Below the pieces are notes generated by a model that saw nothing but the letters and a program-made list of their open reading frames with translations, did no database searches and had not been told where the DNA came from. Positions 27,965 through 36,491 of a stretch of 64,000 nucleotides of DNA are shown here, one piece after another. The stretch comes from an uncultured Moraxella sp. (GTDB lineage: Bacteria; Pseudomonadota; Gammaproteobacteria; Pseudomonadales; Moraxellaceae). The stretch's first letter is position 1, and every line of letters begins with the position of its first letter. The stretch covers positions 27,968 through 91,967 of the forward strand of contig NZ_CAMCBS010000007.1 of the NCBI RefSeq assembly GCF_945873075.1, written 5' to 3'. A program made the translations under genes and the position numbers.

Positions 27965-29418
27965 AAGGTGATGACATCGGCCTGATGTAGATAGCGGCTA
28001 AACTGATCAAGCTCGCCTGTGTGATGAAGTAAATTTGCTAATGCCATCACATAGCGATAAGCATTCGTCGCCATCTCGCTTTCAACTTGTTGTAATCGAG
28101 TCTCGGCATCGACGACATCAGCGACAGTACCAAATCCTTCTTTAAAAGCAAGTCTTTGGATGCGTAGATTTTCGATGGCTGCTGCTTTATTTTGTGCAAG
28201 TAGCGACTGTGTGCGCTGCGCATGTTGTAGCTCTAGATAAGATAGATGCATGGCACTTGTTAAGTCGGTTGTTGCTTGTGTGGCGCTTAAGGCAGCGGCT
28301 TGTGCTTGCAGGTTGGCTGCTTGAATTTTGGCATCACGATCAAGTCCAGAGTATAGCGTATAATTGGCAGCAATACCGACGAACCAGTCACCGTCATCAG
28401 GTGTGTATTCACCTAGGGCGAATACTTTGGGTTTTTTGGCGGATTTTGCCAAACCGACACGCTCATTGGCAAGCTCGATATCTTTGGCAAGTTTTTGACT
28501 GGTGGGTGCATTGGTGTTGAGCTTATTTACCAAGCTATCCCAATTTGGCTGTAGGGTGTGATTGATAAATAATGGCGTTGTAAGTGTGCTGATGTGCTGA
28601 CTGTTTAATAAGCTTTGTAATTGAAACAGGCTTTGTTCATAAGTTAGCATGCTATTTTGATATAGCTGCTGAGCGTGATTGCGTGCCACTTCAAACTGCA
28701 TCCGCTGACCACGACTGATAAAGCCCACTCGCTCAAGTTGATGTGCATTATTGACATGAAGTTGCATCGCATCATATTGTGCTTTTGCGCTGTGCTGTAA
28801 TGCTTGTTGTAATTTTGCACCAAAATATAAACGAATCAGATTGAGTCGCTCAAGAGAAATCTGCTCAAGTTCAGACAATGATTGACGCTGCGCACCAAGT
28901 TTGGCAATTTGCTGACTGCTACGAATCGCACCACCTGCATAGATTGGCATGGTCACAGCGATGCTTGGTTTAAATGAGCTGTCTTTTGCATCAAGATGTA
29001 CTTCGTTTGGTAGGCGAGAGATAGCGCGATTTAGTAGGGTATGTGTTGTGGTATTGACAATTTCTGCGCTAATGGCGTCCAGACCCAGATTGCCAAGATT
29101 GGCACTTTGGTGATCAAGCTGTTGACCAACATCTTGAGCAAGCTGATTTTTGAGTGCTTGCGTTGAGATATCAGCGGTCTGATGATAGCTAAGCGCTCGC
29201 ATATTAAGCGATACCGTCGGCCTGCCCAAACCCTGCACGGCTTTGACTTCTTGTTCGCTAGCTTGGCTAAGCAATGCCGATGCTTGTACACGATTTGACT
29301 GTGTGAGCAGGTCGGATTCAGCCTGCTCAAAGCTATAACTGTACGCTGTTGTCGATAGGCTTGCAATGCCAATTAGGACGCCGATAAATTGTGCATAAAG
29401 CCGCATAACTCTCACCAC
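27961..29418 (-). CDS. TolC family outer membrane efflux protein
   Basis: About 480 residues. The signal peptide is in the first 27 residues (LYAQFIGVLIGIASLSTTAYS). The duplicated outer membrane efflux domain follows: long helical repeats with LNMRALSYHQ, AVTMPIYAGGAIRSSQQIAK and, in the second half, GIAANYTLYSGLDRDAKIQAANLQ. The chain forms the trimeric periplasm-spanning exit channel. First gene of the exporter operon. A second ATG lies three codons in (MRLYAQF); either start fits. Confidence 0.86.
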   Translation of the reverse strand: MVRVMRLYAQFIGVLIGIASLSTTAYSYSFEQAESDLLTQSNRVQASALLSQASEQEVKAVQGLGRPTVSLNMRALSYHQTADISTQALKNQLAQDVGQQLDHQSANLGNLGLDAISAEIVNTTTHTLLNRAISRLPNEVHLDAKDSSFKPSIAVTMPIYAGGAIRSSQQIAKLGAQRQSLSELEQISLERLNLIRLYFGAKLQQALQHSAKAQYDAMQLHVNNAHQLERVGFISRGQRMQFEVARNHAQQLYQNSMLTYEQSLFQLQSLLNSQHISTLTTPLFINHTLQPNWDSLVNKLNTNAPTSQKLAKDIELANERVGLAKSAKKPKVFALGEYTPDDGDWFVGIAANYTLYSGLDRDAKIQAANLQAQAAALSATQATTDLTSAMHLSYLELQHAQRTQSLLAQNKAAAIENLRIQRLAFKEGFGTVADVVDAETRLQQVESEMATNAYRYVMALANLLHHTGELDQFSRYLHQADVITL

Positions 29419-29453
29419 TTAAATAAAATTTCAATACAGACAATAAGAATAAT

Positions 29454-29867
29454 CTAATCCAAAATGCGTAAGGTTGTACCTTTGCTTGATGGCTTGTTGT
29501 CGGTATCGTCATCAGATGCACTATCTGCTTGCTCGGCTTGATAGCCGTCATATTCTGCTGGGTCAAAAAATGCCCCATGCTCAGGGTCTTCTTTGGCATA
29601 AATACCCATCACCGCCTGCATCGGTATCCACAGCTCTTGTGAGACGCCACCAAAGCGTGCAGAGAAACTGATGGCATCATTATCAATCATCAAATTATGC
29701 GTCGCTTGATATGAGCAAGCAAGCACCAAACGGCCATCTTGGGCGTATTGTAGCGGTGCGACGACATCAGGGTGTGTGGCATCAATCATGATATAGGCGG
29801 TGAAGTCGTTGTCTTCTAGCCACTCGTGAAATGCACGGATAAGATAAGGGCGTTTTGGTGTGGTCAT
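29454..29867 (-). CDS. sspB: ClpXP adaptor, stringent starvation protein B
   Basis: 137 residues. The conserved start KRPYLIRAFHEWLEDND is followed by TPYI-like TAYIMIDATHPDVVAPLQY and the SFSARFGGVSQELWIPMQAVMGIYA core that grips the ssrA tag. After residue 105 comes an acidic flexible linker, and the C terminus ends GTTLRILD, matching the ClpX-tethering tail (LRVxK-type). It delivers ssrA-tagged proteins to ClpXP. The start overlaps the sspA stop as ATGA, the standard sspAB operon. Confidence 0.93.
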   Translation of the reverse strand: MTTPKRPYLIRAFHEWLEDNDFTAYIMIDATHPDVVAPLQYAQDGRLVLACSYQATHNLMIDNDAISFSARFGGVSQELWIPMQAVMGIYAKEDPEHGAFFDPAEYDGYQAEQADSASDDDTDNKPSSKGTTLRILD

Positions 29868-30493
29868 GGATAATCCTTAAAAATCAAACTGGCTTTAAAG
29901 CTATTTCGCTCAAATAGTCGCTGTTGATATTCAATCAATGGTCGGCAAAGATGGCGTGGTAGCTCAATACCCATCTGCGGTAGCCGCCATAGTAAGGGCA
30001 ATAAAATTACATCGCACCAGCCGAATTCATCAGCCATAAAATACGGCTTATGCCCAAATAAGGGCGAGAGCGTGATGAGTGAGTCAGAAAGTGATTTTTT
30101 GGCTTGAGCGGCTTTATTGACATCATAGCTGTCAGGATGAGTCAGTAGGGTGTATGCTTCTGACAGCCAGTCCTTTTGTAGTCGCCAAGCAAGCAAGCGA
30201 GTTTGGGCACGCTCTTTTGGGGTAATGGGGAGTAATCTTGGGAACTGGTGGCGTTCTTCGAGATATTCAAAAATGACATTGATTTCATACAGTGCCACAT
30301 CACGATTGGCGAGCACAGGCAGGGTACGATAGGGGTTGAGCTCGCTTAACTCTTCGGGACGTTCGTCGTCAATGGTGTGTAGATGGTAGTTTAATCGCTT
30401 TTCTTCTAACAGTAGGCGTACCAAATGACTGTCGATCCCTTGGTCGGCGTATAGGATAAACTGTGTTGGGGGTAATTGCGATAAATTTTCCAT
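29864..30493 (-). CDS. sspA: Stringent starvation protein A (GST-fold RNA polymerase-associated)
   Basis: 209 residues with an N-terminal thioredoxin-like domain (FILYADQGIDSHLVRLLLEEKRL, then NPYRTLPVLANRDVALYEINVIFEYLEERHQFP, a GST-type glutathione site without the catalytic residue) and a helical C-terminal domain. SspA binds RNA polymerase and supports acid and starvation responses and phage P1 late transcription in E. coli. It follows petC, separated by a terminator, and overlaps sspB. Confidence 0.92.
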   Translation of the reverse strand: MENLSQLPPTQFILYADQGIDSHLVRLLLEEKRLNYHLHTIDDERPEELSELNPYRTLPVLANRDVALYEINVIFEYLEERHQFPRLLPITPKERAQTRLLAWRLQKDWLSEAYTLLTHPDSYDVNKAAQAKKSLSDSLITLSPLFGHKPYFMADEFGWCDVILLPLLWRLPQMGIELPRHLCRPLIEYQQRLFERNSFKASLIFKDYP

Positions 30494-30588
30494 TGGACAA
30501 CGCTTGGAGAAATACGCTGTTAGTTTAACAAAAAATCTAGGGAATGTGTATAAAATATCTCAATTCAAGGATAAAAACTTGGTCAATC

Positions 30589-30620
30589 AAAAAGGCTGAT
30601 TGAGGACAATCAGCCTTTTG
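30589..30620 (-). terminator. Rho-independent terminator after petC
   Basis: Stem AAAGGCTGATTG / CAATCAGCCTTT with a short loop and T-rich flanks on both strands, 18 bases after the petC stop. Confidence 0.82.
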
Positions 30621-30638
30621 CTTTGTGGTGTTTGATGA

Positions 30639-31364
30639 TTATTTCACATCTTTCCAGAATTCTTTGTTCAACAAGTAAACAGGAATTAGTAGGATAAGTA
30701 GGAATAAAATCACAAACGCACCGTAGATCTTACGGTCATGACGGACTGGCTCAGCCATCCATGCCATGAAGTTCACTAGGTCACCGACACGAGCTTCATA
30801 CTCTTCTTGACCAAGTTGCTCTTGCATATTGTGCAATACATGTGGCATGGCAGCATTTGCAAGTACCAAGTTGTTTGCACCCCAAGGACGGCTTGGATCT
30901 TCATAGAAGCTTAGTAGATAGGTATATACCCAATCATCACCACGCAGGCGAGTCTCTAGCGATAGGTCAGGTGGCGCAGCACCGAACCATTTAGCCTGAA
31001 CTTCTGGATCAATGCCAGCAGTGATGTGATCACCGATTGCATTGGTTGTTACCATCAAGTACTTTTCGACCAATTCAGGTGGAATGTCTAAATCCTGTGC
31101 CAAACGAGAGTGGCGAACATATTGTGCAGTATGACAGCCGACACAGTAGTTCATAAAGGTTTGGGCACCACGCTGTAGCGAACCTTTGTTGGTAAGGTCA
31201 ATTGGCGCTTTACTGCATTGAAGCGTAGTTACAGTGCCATCAGCTTCGGTATAAGTGCCACAACCTGCGCCACCTGCCGCCATGGCGTTGGTGCTTGCAA
31301 AAGCACCAACAGTAGCCAATACAGCACCTGCACCAAACTTAGCTAGTGTATTCAGTGCTTTCAT
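30639..31364 (-). CDS. petC: Ubiquinol-cytochrome c reductase, cytochrome c1
   Basis: 241 residues. A signal segment at the N terminus (AKFGAGAVLATVGAFASTNAMA) precedes the haem-binding motif CVGCH (about residue 55) and the distal methionine region around ANAAMPHVL. A single C-terminal membrane anchor (YGAFVILFLLILLIPVYLLN) is followed by KEFWKDVK. It passes electrons from the Rieske centre to soluble cytochrome c. Its ATG overlaps the petB stop by one base. Confidence 0.96.
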   Translation of the reverse strand: MKALNTLAKFGAGAVLATVGAFASTNAMAAGGAGCGTYTEADGTVTTLQCSKAPIDLTNKGSLQRGAQTFMNYCVGCHTAQYVRHSRLAQDLDIPPELVEKYLMVTTNAIGDHITAGIDPEVQAKWFGAAPPDLSLETRLRGDDWVYTYLLSFYEDPSRPWGANNLVLANAAMPHVLHNMQEQLGQEEYEARVGDLVNFMAWMAEPVRHDRKIYGAFVILFLLILLIPVYLLNKEFWKDVK

Positions 31365-32590
31365 TAGTGACCTCCAGTTACGCGTTCAGGTGGTTGTTTG
31401 CATTTCTCGATTGATGTGTAGAAAGGCATCAATAAGAAGTATAGGAAATAAAGTACAGTACAGATACGACCAACAATTGTAGCGGTTGGGCTAGCTGCAG
31501 TACCACCTAGATAGCCTAGGATGATAAAGCTTACAACAAAGATTGCCAAAGCGATTTTTGATAGGATGCCTTTGTAACGGATTGAACGAACAGGTGAACG
31601 GTCAAGCCATGGTAGGACGAACAATACAGCAATCGCAGCACCCATTGCAATCACACCACCAAGTTTGTGCGGAACAGCACGAAGGATGGCATAAAATGGC
31701 ATATAGTACCAAACTGGCGCAATGTGTGGCGGCGTTTTTAAACCATTTGCTACTTCAAAGTTTGGTTTTTCTAGGAAGTAGCCACCACCTTCAGGTACGA
31801 AGAACACCACTGCAAAGAAGCAGATGAAGAAGACAACGATACCAACCATATCATGAACTGTGTAGTATGGGTGGAATGGAACGCCATCTAGTGGCACGCC
31901 GTTTTTGTCTTTTAGTTTCTTAATGTCGATACCGTCTGGGTTGTTTGAGCCGACATGATGTAGTGCAACTAGGTGCATGAATACCAAGCCAACCAACACT
32001 AGCGGAATAGCGATGACATGTAGGGCGAAGAAACGGTTAAGTGTGATGCCAGAGATTAGGTAGTCACCACGAACCCATTCAGCCAGACCATCACCAATAA
32101 ATGGAATCGCTGCAGGTAGGTTCAAAATAACCTGTGCACCCCAGTATGACATGTTGCCCCATGGTAGTAGGTAGCCGAAGAAACCTTCAGCCATCAAGCA
32201 TAGGTAGATACCCATACCGATTAACCATACAAGCTCACGCGGTTTCTTATAAGAACCGTATAGCAAGCCACGGAACATATGCAGATACACGACAATAAAG
32301 AATGCTGATGCACCAGTTGAGTGCATATAGCGAATCAACCAACCGCCTTTAACATCACGCATGATGTATTCAAGCGATGCAAACGCACCTTCTGCGCTTG
32401 GGTTGAACATCATGGTTAGCCAAATACCAGTAACCAGCTGATTGACCAAAACAACCATCGACAATACGCCAAAGAAATACCAGAAGTTGAAGTTCTTTGG
32501 TGCGTAGTACTTCGACATATGATATTCATAAGTCTCAGTTGCAGGGTAGCGTGCATCCACCCAGCTCATTAATTTTTTTGCAACGCTCAT
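31364..32590 (-). CDS. petB: Ubiquinol-cytochrome c reductase, cytochrome b
   Basis: 408 residues, eight membrane helices. Haem-ligand histidines lie in RYMHSTGASAFFIVVYLHMFRG and RFFALHVIAIPLVLVGLVFMHLVALHHVGSNNP. The Qo-site PEWY motif of mitochondrial proteins is replaced by PVWYYMPFYAILR, a common bacterial variant. It carries both quinone sites of the bc1 complex. Two bases separate it from petA. Confidence 0.96.
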   Translation of the reverse strand: MSVAKKLMSWVDARYPATETYEYHMSKYYAPKNFNFWYFFGVLSMVVLVNQLVTGIWLTMMFNPSAEGAFASLEYIMRDVKGGWLIRYMHSTGASAFFIVVYLHMFRGLLYGSYKKPRELVWLIGMGIYLCLMAEGFFGYLLPWGNMSYWGAQVILNLPAAIPFIGDGLAEWVRGDYLISGITLNRFFALHVIAIPLVLVGLVFMHLVALHHVGSNNPDGIDIKKLKDKNGVPLDGVPFHPYYTVHDMVGIVVFFICFFAVVFFVPEGGGYFLEKPNFEVANGLKTPPHIAPVWYYMPFYAILRAVPHKLGGVIAMGAAIAVLFVLPWLDRSPVRSIRYKGILSKIALAIFVVSFIILGYLGGTAASPTATIVGRICTVLYFLYFLLMPFYTSIEKCKQPPERVTGGH

Positions 32591-32592
32591 GA

Positions 32593-33177
32593 TTATGCCT
32601 CCCCAACGGTCAAAATCGTGCCATCAATGCTATAAATTGGCACTGGTAGGTTTAGCGGAGCAGGGACGCCGCTATAAACACGACCAGCTAGGTCATATAG
32701 CGAACCATGGCATGGGCAGAAGAAACCGCCGTACCAGTCTGCACCACCTAGGTCGGCAGCGCCCACTTCAGGACGGAATGTCGGTGCACAGCCAAGATGC
32801 GTACAAACACCTTCCACGACCAAAATCTGCGGAGAGATTGAGCGGGTTTCGTTTTTGCAGTTTTCAGGCTGAACTGACTGTTCAGAATTAGGATCGCTAA
32901 GTTTAGGAGCGACTTTAGCTAGGTTTGCCACCATCTCATCAGTACGCTTGACGACAAAAATTGGCTTGCCGCGATATTTGACTGTAATCATCTGGCCATT
33001 TTCGATACCGCTGATGTCTTGAACGACAGCAGCGCCAGCAGCTTCAGCTTTGGCGCTTGGATACCAAGAACGGACAAATGGGGTAGCAATCGCACCAACA
33101 CCAACTGCACCGATGGCAGCAGTGGTTGCGATTAGGACTCTACGGCGTTTAACATTCACGCCTTCGGCATGGCTCAT
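32593..33177 (-). CDS. petA: Ubiquinol-cytochrome c reductase, Rieske iron-sulfur subunit
   Basis: 194 residues from the ATG at 33177 (MSHAEGVNVKRRRVL), preceded by a strong GGAGGA site; the track start at 33243 is too long. The KRRRVLIATTAAIGAVG segment is an uncleaved Tat-type signal anchor. The 2Fe-2S ligands are in CTHLGCAP and CPCHGSLYD near residues 125-155. First gene of petABC. Confidence 0.96.
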   Translation of the reverse strand: MSHAEGVNVKRRRVLIATTAAIGAVGVGAIATPFVRSWYPSAKAEAAGAAVVQDISGIENGQMITVKYRGKPIFVVKRTDEMVANLAKVAPKLSDPNSEQSVQPENCKNETRSISPQILVVEGVCTHLGCAPTFRPEVGAADLGGADWYGGFFCPCHGSLYDLAGRVYSGVPAPLNLPVPIYSIDGTILTVGEA

Positions 33178-33725
33178 TAAAACTTCCTCCAGAATATAAG
33201 AATGGGAATATCCCATACTGGGTGTGTGGCTATGATAAAACACTTTTATCTAAAATGCCACATTTGCTGTGCCTATTTTTACAAATATGACTATTTTAAG
33301 CTATTTTTGTAATAAAATAAATTCTTCTATTGCTAAGATACAAAAAAAAGTCGCAAAAATTTTAATGATTTAACAAAAAAGCGGCTTTTGTTAATTTAAT
33401 TTTATGTCAGTATAATAAATTATTGTATAATCAAGAATTTTTGACCAATTTTTATCACTCATCTGTTACTTTATTTTCGCCAATATTTCTACTTTGCTAA
33501 GCCAAAATTGTATAAAAATTAGGCAAATTGACACTTTATAGTTAGAAAATATAAATTAATTGATTTAAAAATAACCAAAATAATTATAGTTATACTAACT
33601 AAATTTTTTACAATTTTTTAAAAATATAAGTGGAAATAAATTAAGCGTGTAATTTTGGGTTTTAGTGTATTTTGATAATTTACTCTTGTAAGATAAATTA
33701 TCAAAACTTGATAAATACTGGATAA
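33178..33725. other. AT-rich gene-free region between rpsI and petA
   Basis: About 550 bases with no plausible ORF on either strand. The part nearest petA must hold the petABC promoter; ATGGGAATATCCCAT (33205-33219) has 6-base inverted arms there. The remainder is strikingly AT-rich with many A and T tracts. I see no RNA gene. In many relatives rplM-rpsI and petABC are closer together, so this spacer may be a place of past loss. Confidence 0.6.
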
Positions 33726-33760
33726 TAAAAAACTCCCGATAACAATCGAGAGTTTTTTTG
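33726..33760 (-). terminator. Rho-independent terminator after rpsI
   Basis: Minus-strand stem AACTCTCGAT / ATCGGGAGTT followed by TTTTTTATT, about 17 bases after the rpsI stop. Confidence 0.85.
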
Positions 33761-33776
33761 AACGATAATCGTAAAA

Positions 33777-34163
33777 TTAACGTTTTGAGAACTGTGGACG
33801 ACGACGTGCTTTGCGCAGACCAAGTTTTTTACGCTCAACTTCACGAGCATCACGAGTAACGAAACCAGCTGCTTTTAGTGCAGGCTTGTAAGTTTCGTCT
33901 TGTTCGATCAATGCACGAGTGATACCGTGACGGATTGCACCTGCTTGACCATTGATACCGCCACCAACAACAGTGATGTATAGATCAACGCTGTTAGATA
34001 GGTCTAGAAGTTCTAGTGGCTGACGAACAACCATACGAGAAGTTTCACGACCAAAGTATTCGTCAAGTGATTTACCGTTTACAACGATGTTACCTGTGCC
34101 TTTAGACAAGAAGACACGAGCGGTAGAAGTCTTGCGGCGACCAGTGCCGTAATTGCGTTCCAT
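33777..34163 (-). CDS. rpsI: 30S ribosomal protein S9
   Basis: 128 residues. The start [22 protein letters not shown] and the C terminus [17 protein letters not shown] are diagnostic; the basic tail reaches the decoding P site. Nine bases follow rplM, the conserved pair. Confidence 0.97.
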   Translation of the reverse strand: MERNYGTGRRKTSTARVFLSKGTGNIVVNGKSLDEYFGRETSRMVVRQPLELLDLSNSVDLYITVVGGGINGQAGAIRHGITRALIEQDETYKPALKAAGFVTRDAREVERKKLGLRKARRRPQFSKR

Positions 34164-34172
34164 AATGTCTCC

Positions 34173-34604
34173 TTAGATGTCTAGTACTTTAGGTTGCTGA
34201 GCTGCGTGTGGGTGTTCAGTACCCGCATACAGTTTTAGCTTTTTGATCATTGCATAGCCCAAAGGACCTTTTGGAAGCATGCCTTTTACAGCTTTGTGCA
34301 ACACATCTTCTGGCTTGTGCGCTAGAAGTTTAGTGAAGTTGGTCTCTTTGATACCGCCTGGATAACCAGTGTGGCGATAGTACTTCTTGTCCTGAGCTTT
34401 TTTGCCAGTTACAGCAATTTTGTCAGCATTGATCACAACGATATAATCGCCAGTATCAACGTGTGGAGTGTACGATGGCTTGTGTTTGCCACGCAGACGA
34501 GAAGCAATTTCAGAAGCTAGGCGACCTAGTGTTTTGCCTTCAGCGTCCACGACATACCAGTCATGTACAACTTCAGCGGGTTTGGCACTGATAGTAGTAG
34601 TCAT
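34173..34604 (-). CDS. rplM: 50S ribosomal protein L13
   Basis: 143 residues from the ATG at 34604 ([31 protein letters not shown]). The track start at 34730 runs into the leader. Family motifs [24 protein letters not shown] and [32 protein letters not shown] are present. First gene of rplM-rpsI; a leader hairpin may attenuate it. Confidence 0.97.
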   Translation of the reverse strand: MTTTISAKPAEVVHDWYVVDAEGKTLGRLASEIASRLRGKHKPSYTPHVDTGDYIVVINADKIAVTGKKAQDKKYYRHTGYPGGIKETNFTKLLAHKPEDVLHKAVKGMLPKGPLGYAMIKKLKLYAGTEHPHAAQQPKVLDI

Positions 34605-34642
34605 ATAAAACCTATTTAGTTGAGTTTGAGAGATAGACAAAT

Positions 34643-34667
34643 AAAAAATCTCAAGCCATAAGCTTGA
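34643..34667 (-). promoter_or_regulatory. Hairpin plus T run in the rplM leader, candidate attenuator
   Basis: On the minus strand TCAAGC-TTATG-GCTTGA is followed by GATTTTTTATTT, about 40 bases upstream of the rplM start. It resembles a weak intrinsic terminator inside the leader. L13 is known to repress its own operon in E. coli; a role here is inference. Confidence 0.4.
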
Positions 34668-34826
34668 TTTTATTTGTTTTTTAAGTTGGGGAAACGAAGG
34701 GCTCTCAAAAAACAGTCCCCATTTTACCAAATTTTATAGCACCAATGCAAGTGCTATTTGGCATTTGATAAACTTTTTTTGTCAAGATTTGTCACTGATA
34801 AGTGGCATAAATACCGTGATTGGGTA

Positions 34827-35018
34827 TCACTTTTTCTTATCATCATCGTCATTATCACTATCGCCTGGGATGATGGCTTTGCCGACAGCGGCCGTGCCTT
34901 TGACGACGCCTTTGGTGGTTTTGTAGGCGATTTTGGCAGGTACAGTGACGACTTTATGGACGCAAGCTTGTAATAATAGTGCGCTTGACAATAAACTGAT
35001 TAATAAGATAGCTTTCAT
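34827..35018 (-). CDS. Small lipoprotein, NF038104-like
   Basis: 63 residues. The signal peptide with lipobox is LLSSALLLQACVHKVV, giving a mature lipid-anchored peptide starting CVHKVVTVPAKIAYKTTKGVVKGT. It ends in an acidic-basic tail, SDNDDDDKKK. Small lipoproteins with this VxxPxKxAYKTTKGVVKG core are common in Moraxella and Acinetobacter and have no known function. A plus-strand ORF overlaps but lacks any recognisable feature. Confidence 0.8.
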   Translation of the reverse strand: MKAILLISLLSSALLLQACVHKVVTVPAKIAYKTTKGVVKGTAAVGKAIIPGDSDNDDDDKKK

Positions 35019-35045
35019 AAATTATCCAAATGATGTGCTATGCCA

Positions 35046-35645
35046 TTATAGCGTGGCAACAGGCGCGAGTAAATAGGCGTGCGCTTGCCCGACTTTGGTG
35101 TATTTGACGGTGTCAAATTGCTGAAGTGTCTGCTCATTGAGCACTTCATCTATTAGCTTATCCGCTTCAAGATAAATCAGCGTATCACTATGCATGAGCT
35201 GATGAGCCTGTAGTGCATCTATCAGCGGTTGCCACAGCATCGCTGCGTAGGGCGGGTCGATAAAGATAATATCAAAAGGCGTGCCTAATGTCTCAATCAC
35301 CGTTACCGCATCACCATTGATAATGCGTGTCGTGGTATCAATGTGCAGTAGCTTGGCATTGGTGGTCAGCTGTTTAGCTTGTAAGGGATTTTTTTCGATT
35401 AATACCGCACTGCCTGCACCACGAGAAATGCACTCAAAGCCAAGCACGCCGCTGCCTGCACAGACATCAAGCACACGAGCATCAGTAAGTGCACCCATTA
35501 GCCAGTTGAATAATGTCTCACGCAAGCGGTCGGGCGTCGGGCGTAGTCCATCGGCATCAATAAAGGATAAAAGACGACGCTTATGCACACCGCCGATGAT
35601 GCGTACTTGATTGGTTTTTTTGTCGTTATTTTTCTGGGTTTTCAT
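35046..35645 (-). CDS. rsmD: 16S rRNA (guanine(966)-N(2))-methyltransferase
   Basis: 199 residues. SAM-binding motif VLDVCAGSGVLGFECISRGA near residues 60-79 and catalytic DPPYAAMLW near 125. The N-terminal VRIIGGVHKRRLLSFID and GLRPTPDRLRETLFNWL are specific to RsmD. It methylates G966 of 16S rRNA during late 30S assembly. Confidence 0.94.
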   Translation of the reverse strand: MKTQKNNDKKTNQVRIIGGVHKRRLLSFIDADGLRPTPDRLRETLFNWLMGALTDARVLDVCAGSGVLGFECISRGAGSAVLIEKNPLQAKQLTTNAKLLHIDTTTRIINGDAVTVIETLGTPFDIIFIDPPYAAMLWQPLIDALQAHQLMHSDTLIYLEADKLIDEVLNEQTLQQFDTVKYTKVGQAHAYLLAPVATL

Positions 35646-35733
35646 AAATGGCTAAATTTGGCTTTTATAACTGTTTATACATTATACAGCTTGTACAGCA
35701 GTGTATTTTATGATTTATAAATCATGTTTAAAA

Positions 35734-36183
35734 TTATTGACACAAAGCCTTGACAATCGCATCATTCATCTTGGGGTCAAACTCAAGCTTAGGCACACTG
35801 CAATCAACGCTAATGCCCAATGGATAAGCCAATGCACGACGCTCAAAAAAATACAAATTGGCTGATTTAAGCGTACCATTAGTGCTGACATTGGCGGTAT
35901 CGAGCACGACAAACTGAAACACCTGTGGCTTGATATACGACCAAGGGCGAAACCAAGTGCTTTTTGAGACTTCGGCGACGATGACACTGCCTGCGGGTAG
36001 CTTGGCTTTGGTATCATCAAACCATGTGTATTCGCTATACACCTGAAAACAAATCATGCCAATGCCTGCAGCGGCTGGTACAATCCATTTTGGCGTTTTT
36101 TTATAAAACAATCGAATTGGCAGAACAAGCCCTGCGAACAAAAACCCTGAAAATACGGTTGCCAAAATTTCCCAAAACATCAT
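35734..36183 (-). CDS. Membrane-anchored protein of unknown function
   Basis: 149 residues. Two hydrophobic segments lie at the N terminus (LATVFSGFLFAGLVLPIRLF and WIVPAAAGIGMICFQVYSEY), followed by a soluble beta-rich domain (AGSVIVAEVSKSTWFRPW, VFQFVVLDTANVSTNGT) and a C-terminal part with two cysteines (VDCSVPKL, ALCQ). The soluble part is probably periplasmic. I do not recognise the family. Confidence 0.62.
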   Translation of the reverse strand: MMFWEILATVFSGFLFAGLVLPIRLFYKKTPKWIVPAAAGIGMICFQVYSEYTWFDDTKAKLPAGSVIVAEVSKSTWFRPWSYIKPQVFQFVVLDTANVSTNGTLKSANLYFFERRALAYPLGISVDCSVPKLEFDPKMNDAIVKALCQ

Positions 36184-36491
36184 TGTCGTCGTATCCTTTT
36201 GTTAATCAGTTGTTCATCAGTCATTTTATCAACTGTATCAATAAGCCAGCCAAAAAGCTTAAGGCGGTGATTTTGATAAATACTTGCAAAATCAATGCGG
36301 TTTATTATAGTCAAGCTTGGCAAAAATTGCTAGAAATGTTTTTATAACCCAAATAGATGTATCAATTTATTTACAAAACCTGTCTTGAGCACCTTTTGAG
36401 CCTGCTTTGGATAAATGAAAGCAACCATCTTTACAAAAACTATGTTAAAATTATCGCCATTTAACATACTCACAAAGATTATACCAAACCC
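36184..36491. other. Divergent intergenic region without a gene
   Basis: 308 bases between two divergently transcribed genes. It must hold promoters for both. A TATAAT occurs on the minus strand (36304-36309), but no convincing -35 box goes with it. No RNA gene, repeat or small ORF was recognised. Confidence 0.5.

Noticed and set aside
33261-33720. Hidden tRNA or small RNA gene in the AT-rich gap between petA and rpsI
   Set aside because: No GC-containing cloverleaf, no promoter-terminator pair and no conserved-looking core could be found.
34758-34973. Plus-strand 71-aa ORF opposite the small lipoprotein gene
   Set aside because: It is the antisense shadow of a gene with a clear lipobox and has no signal or domain of its own.
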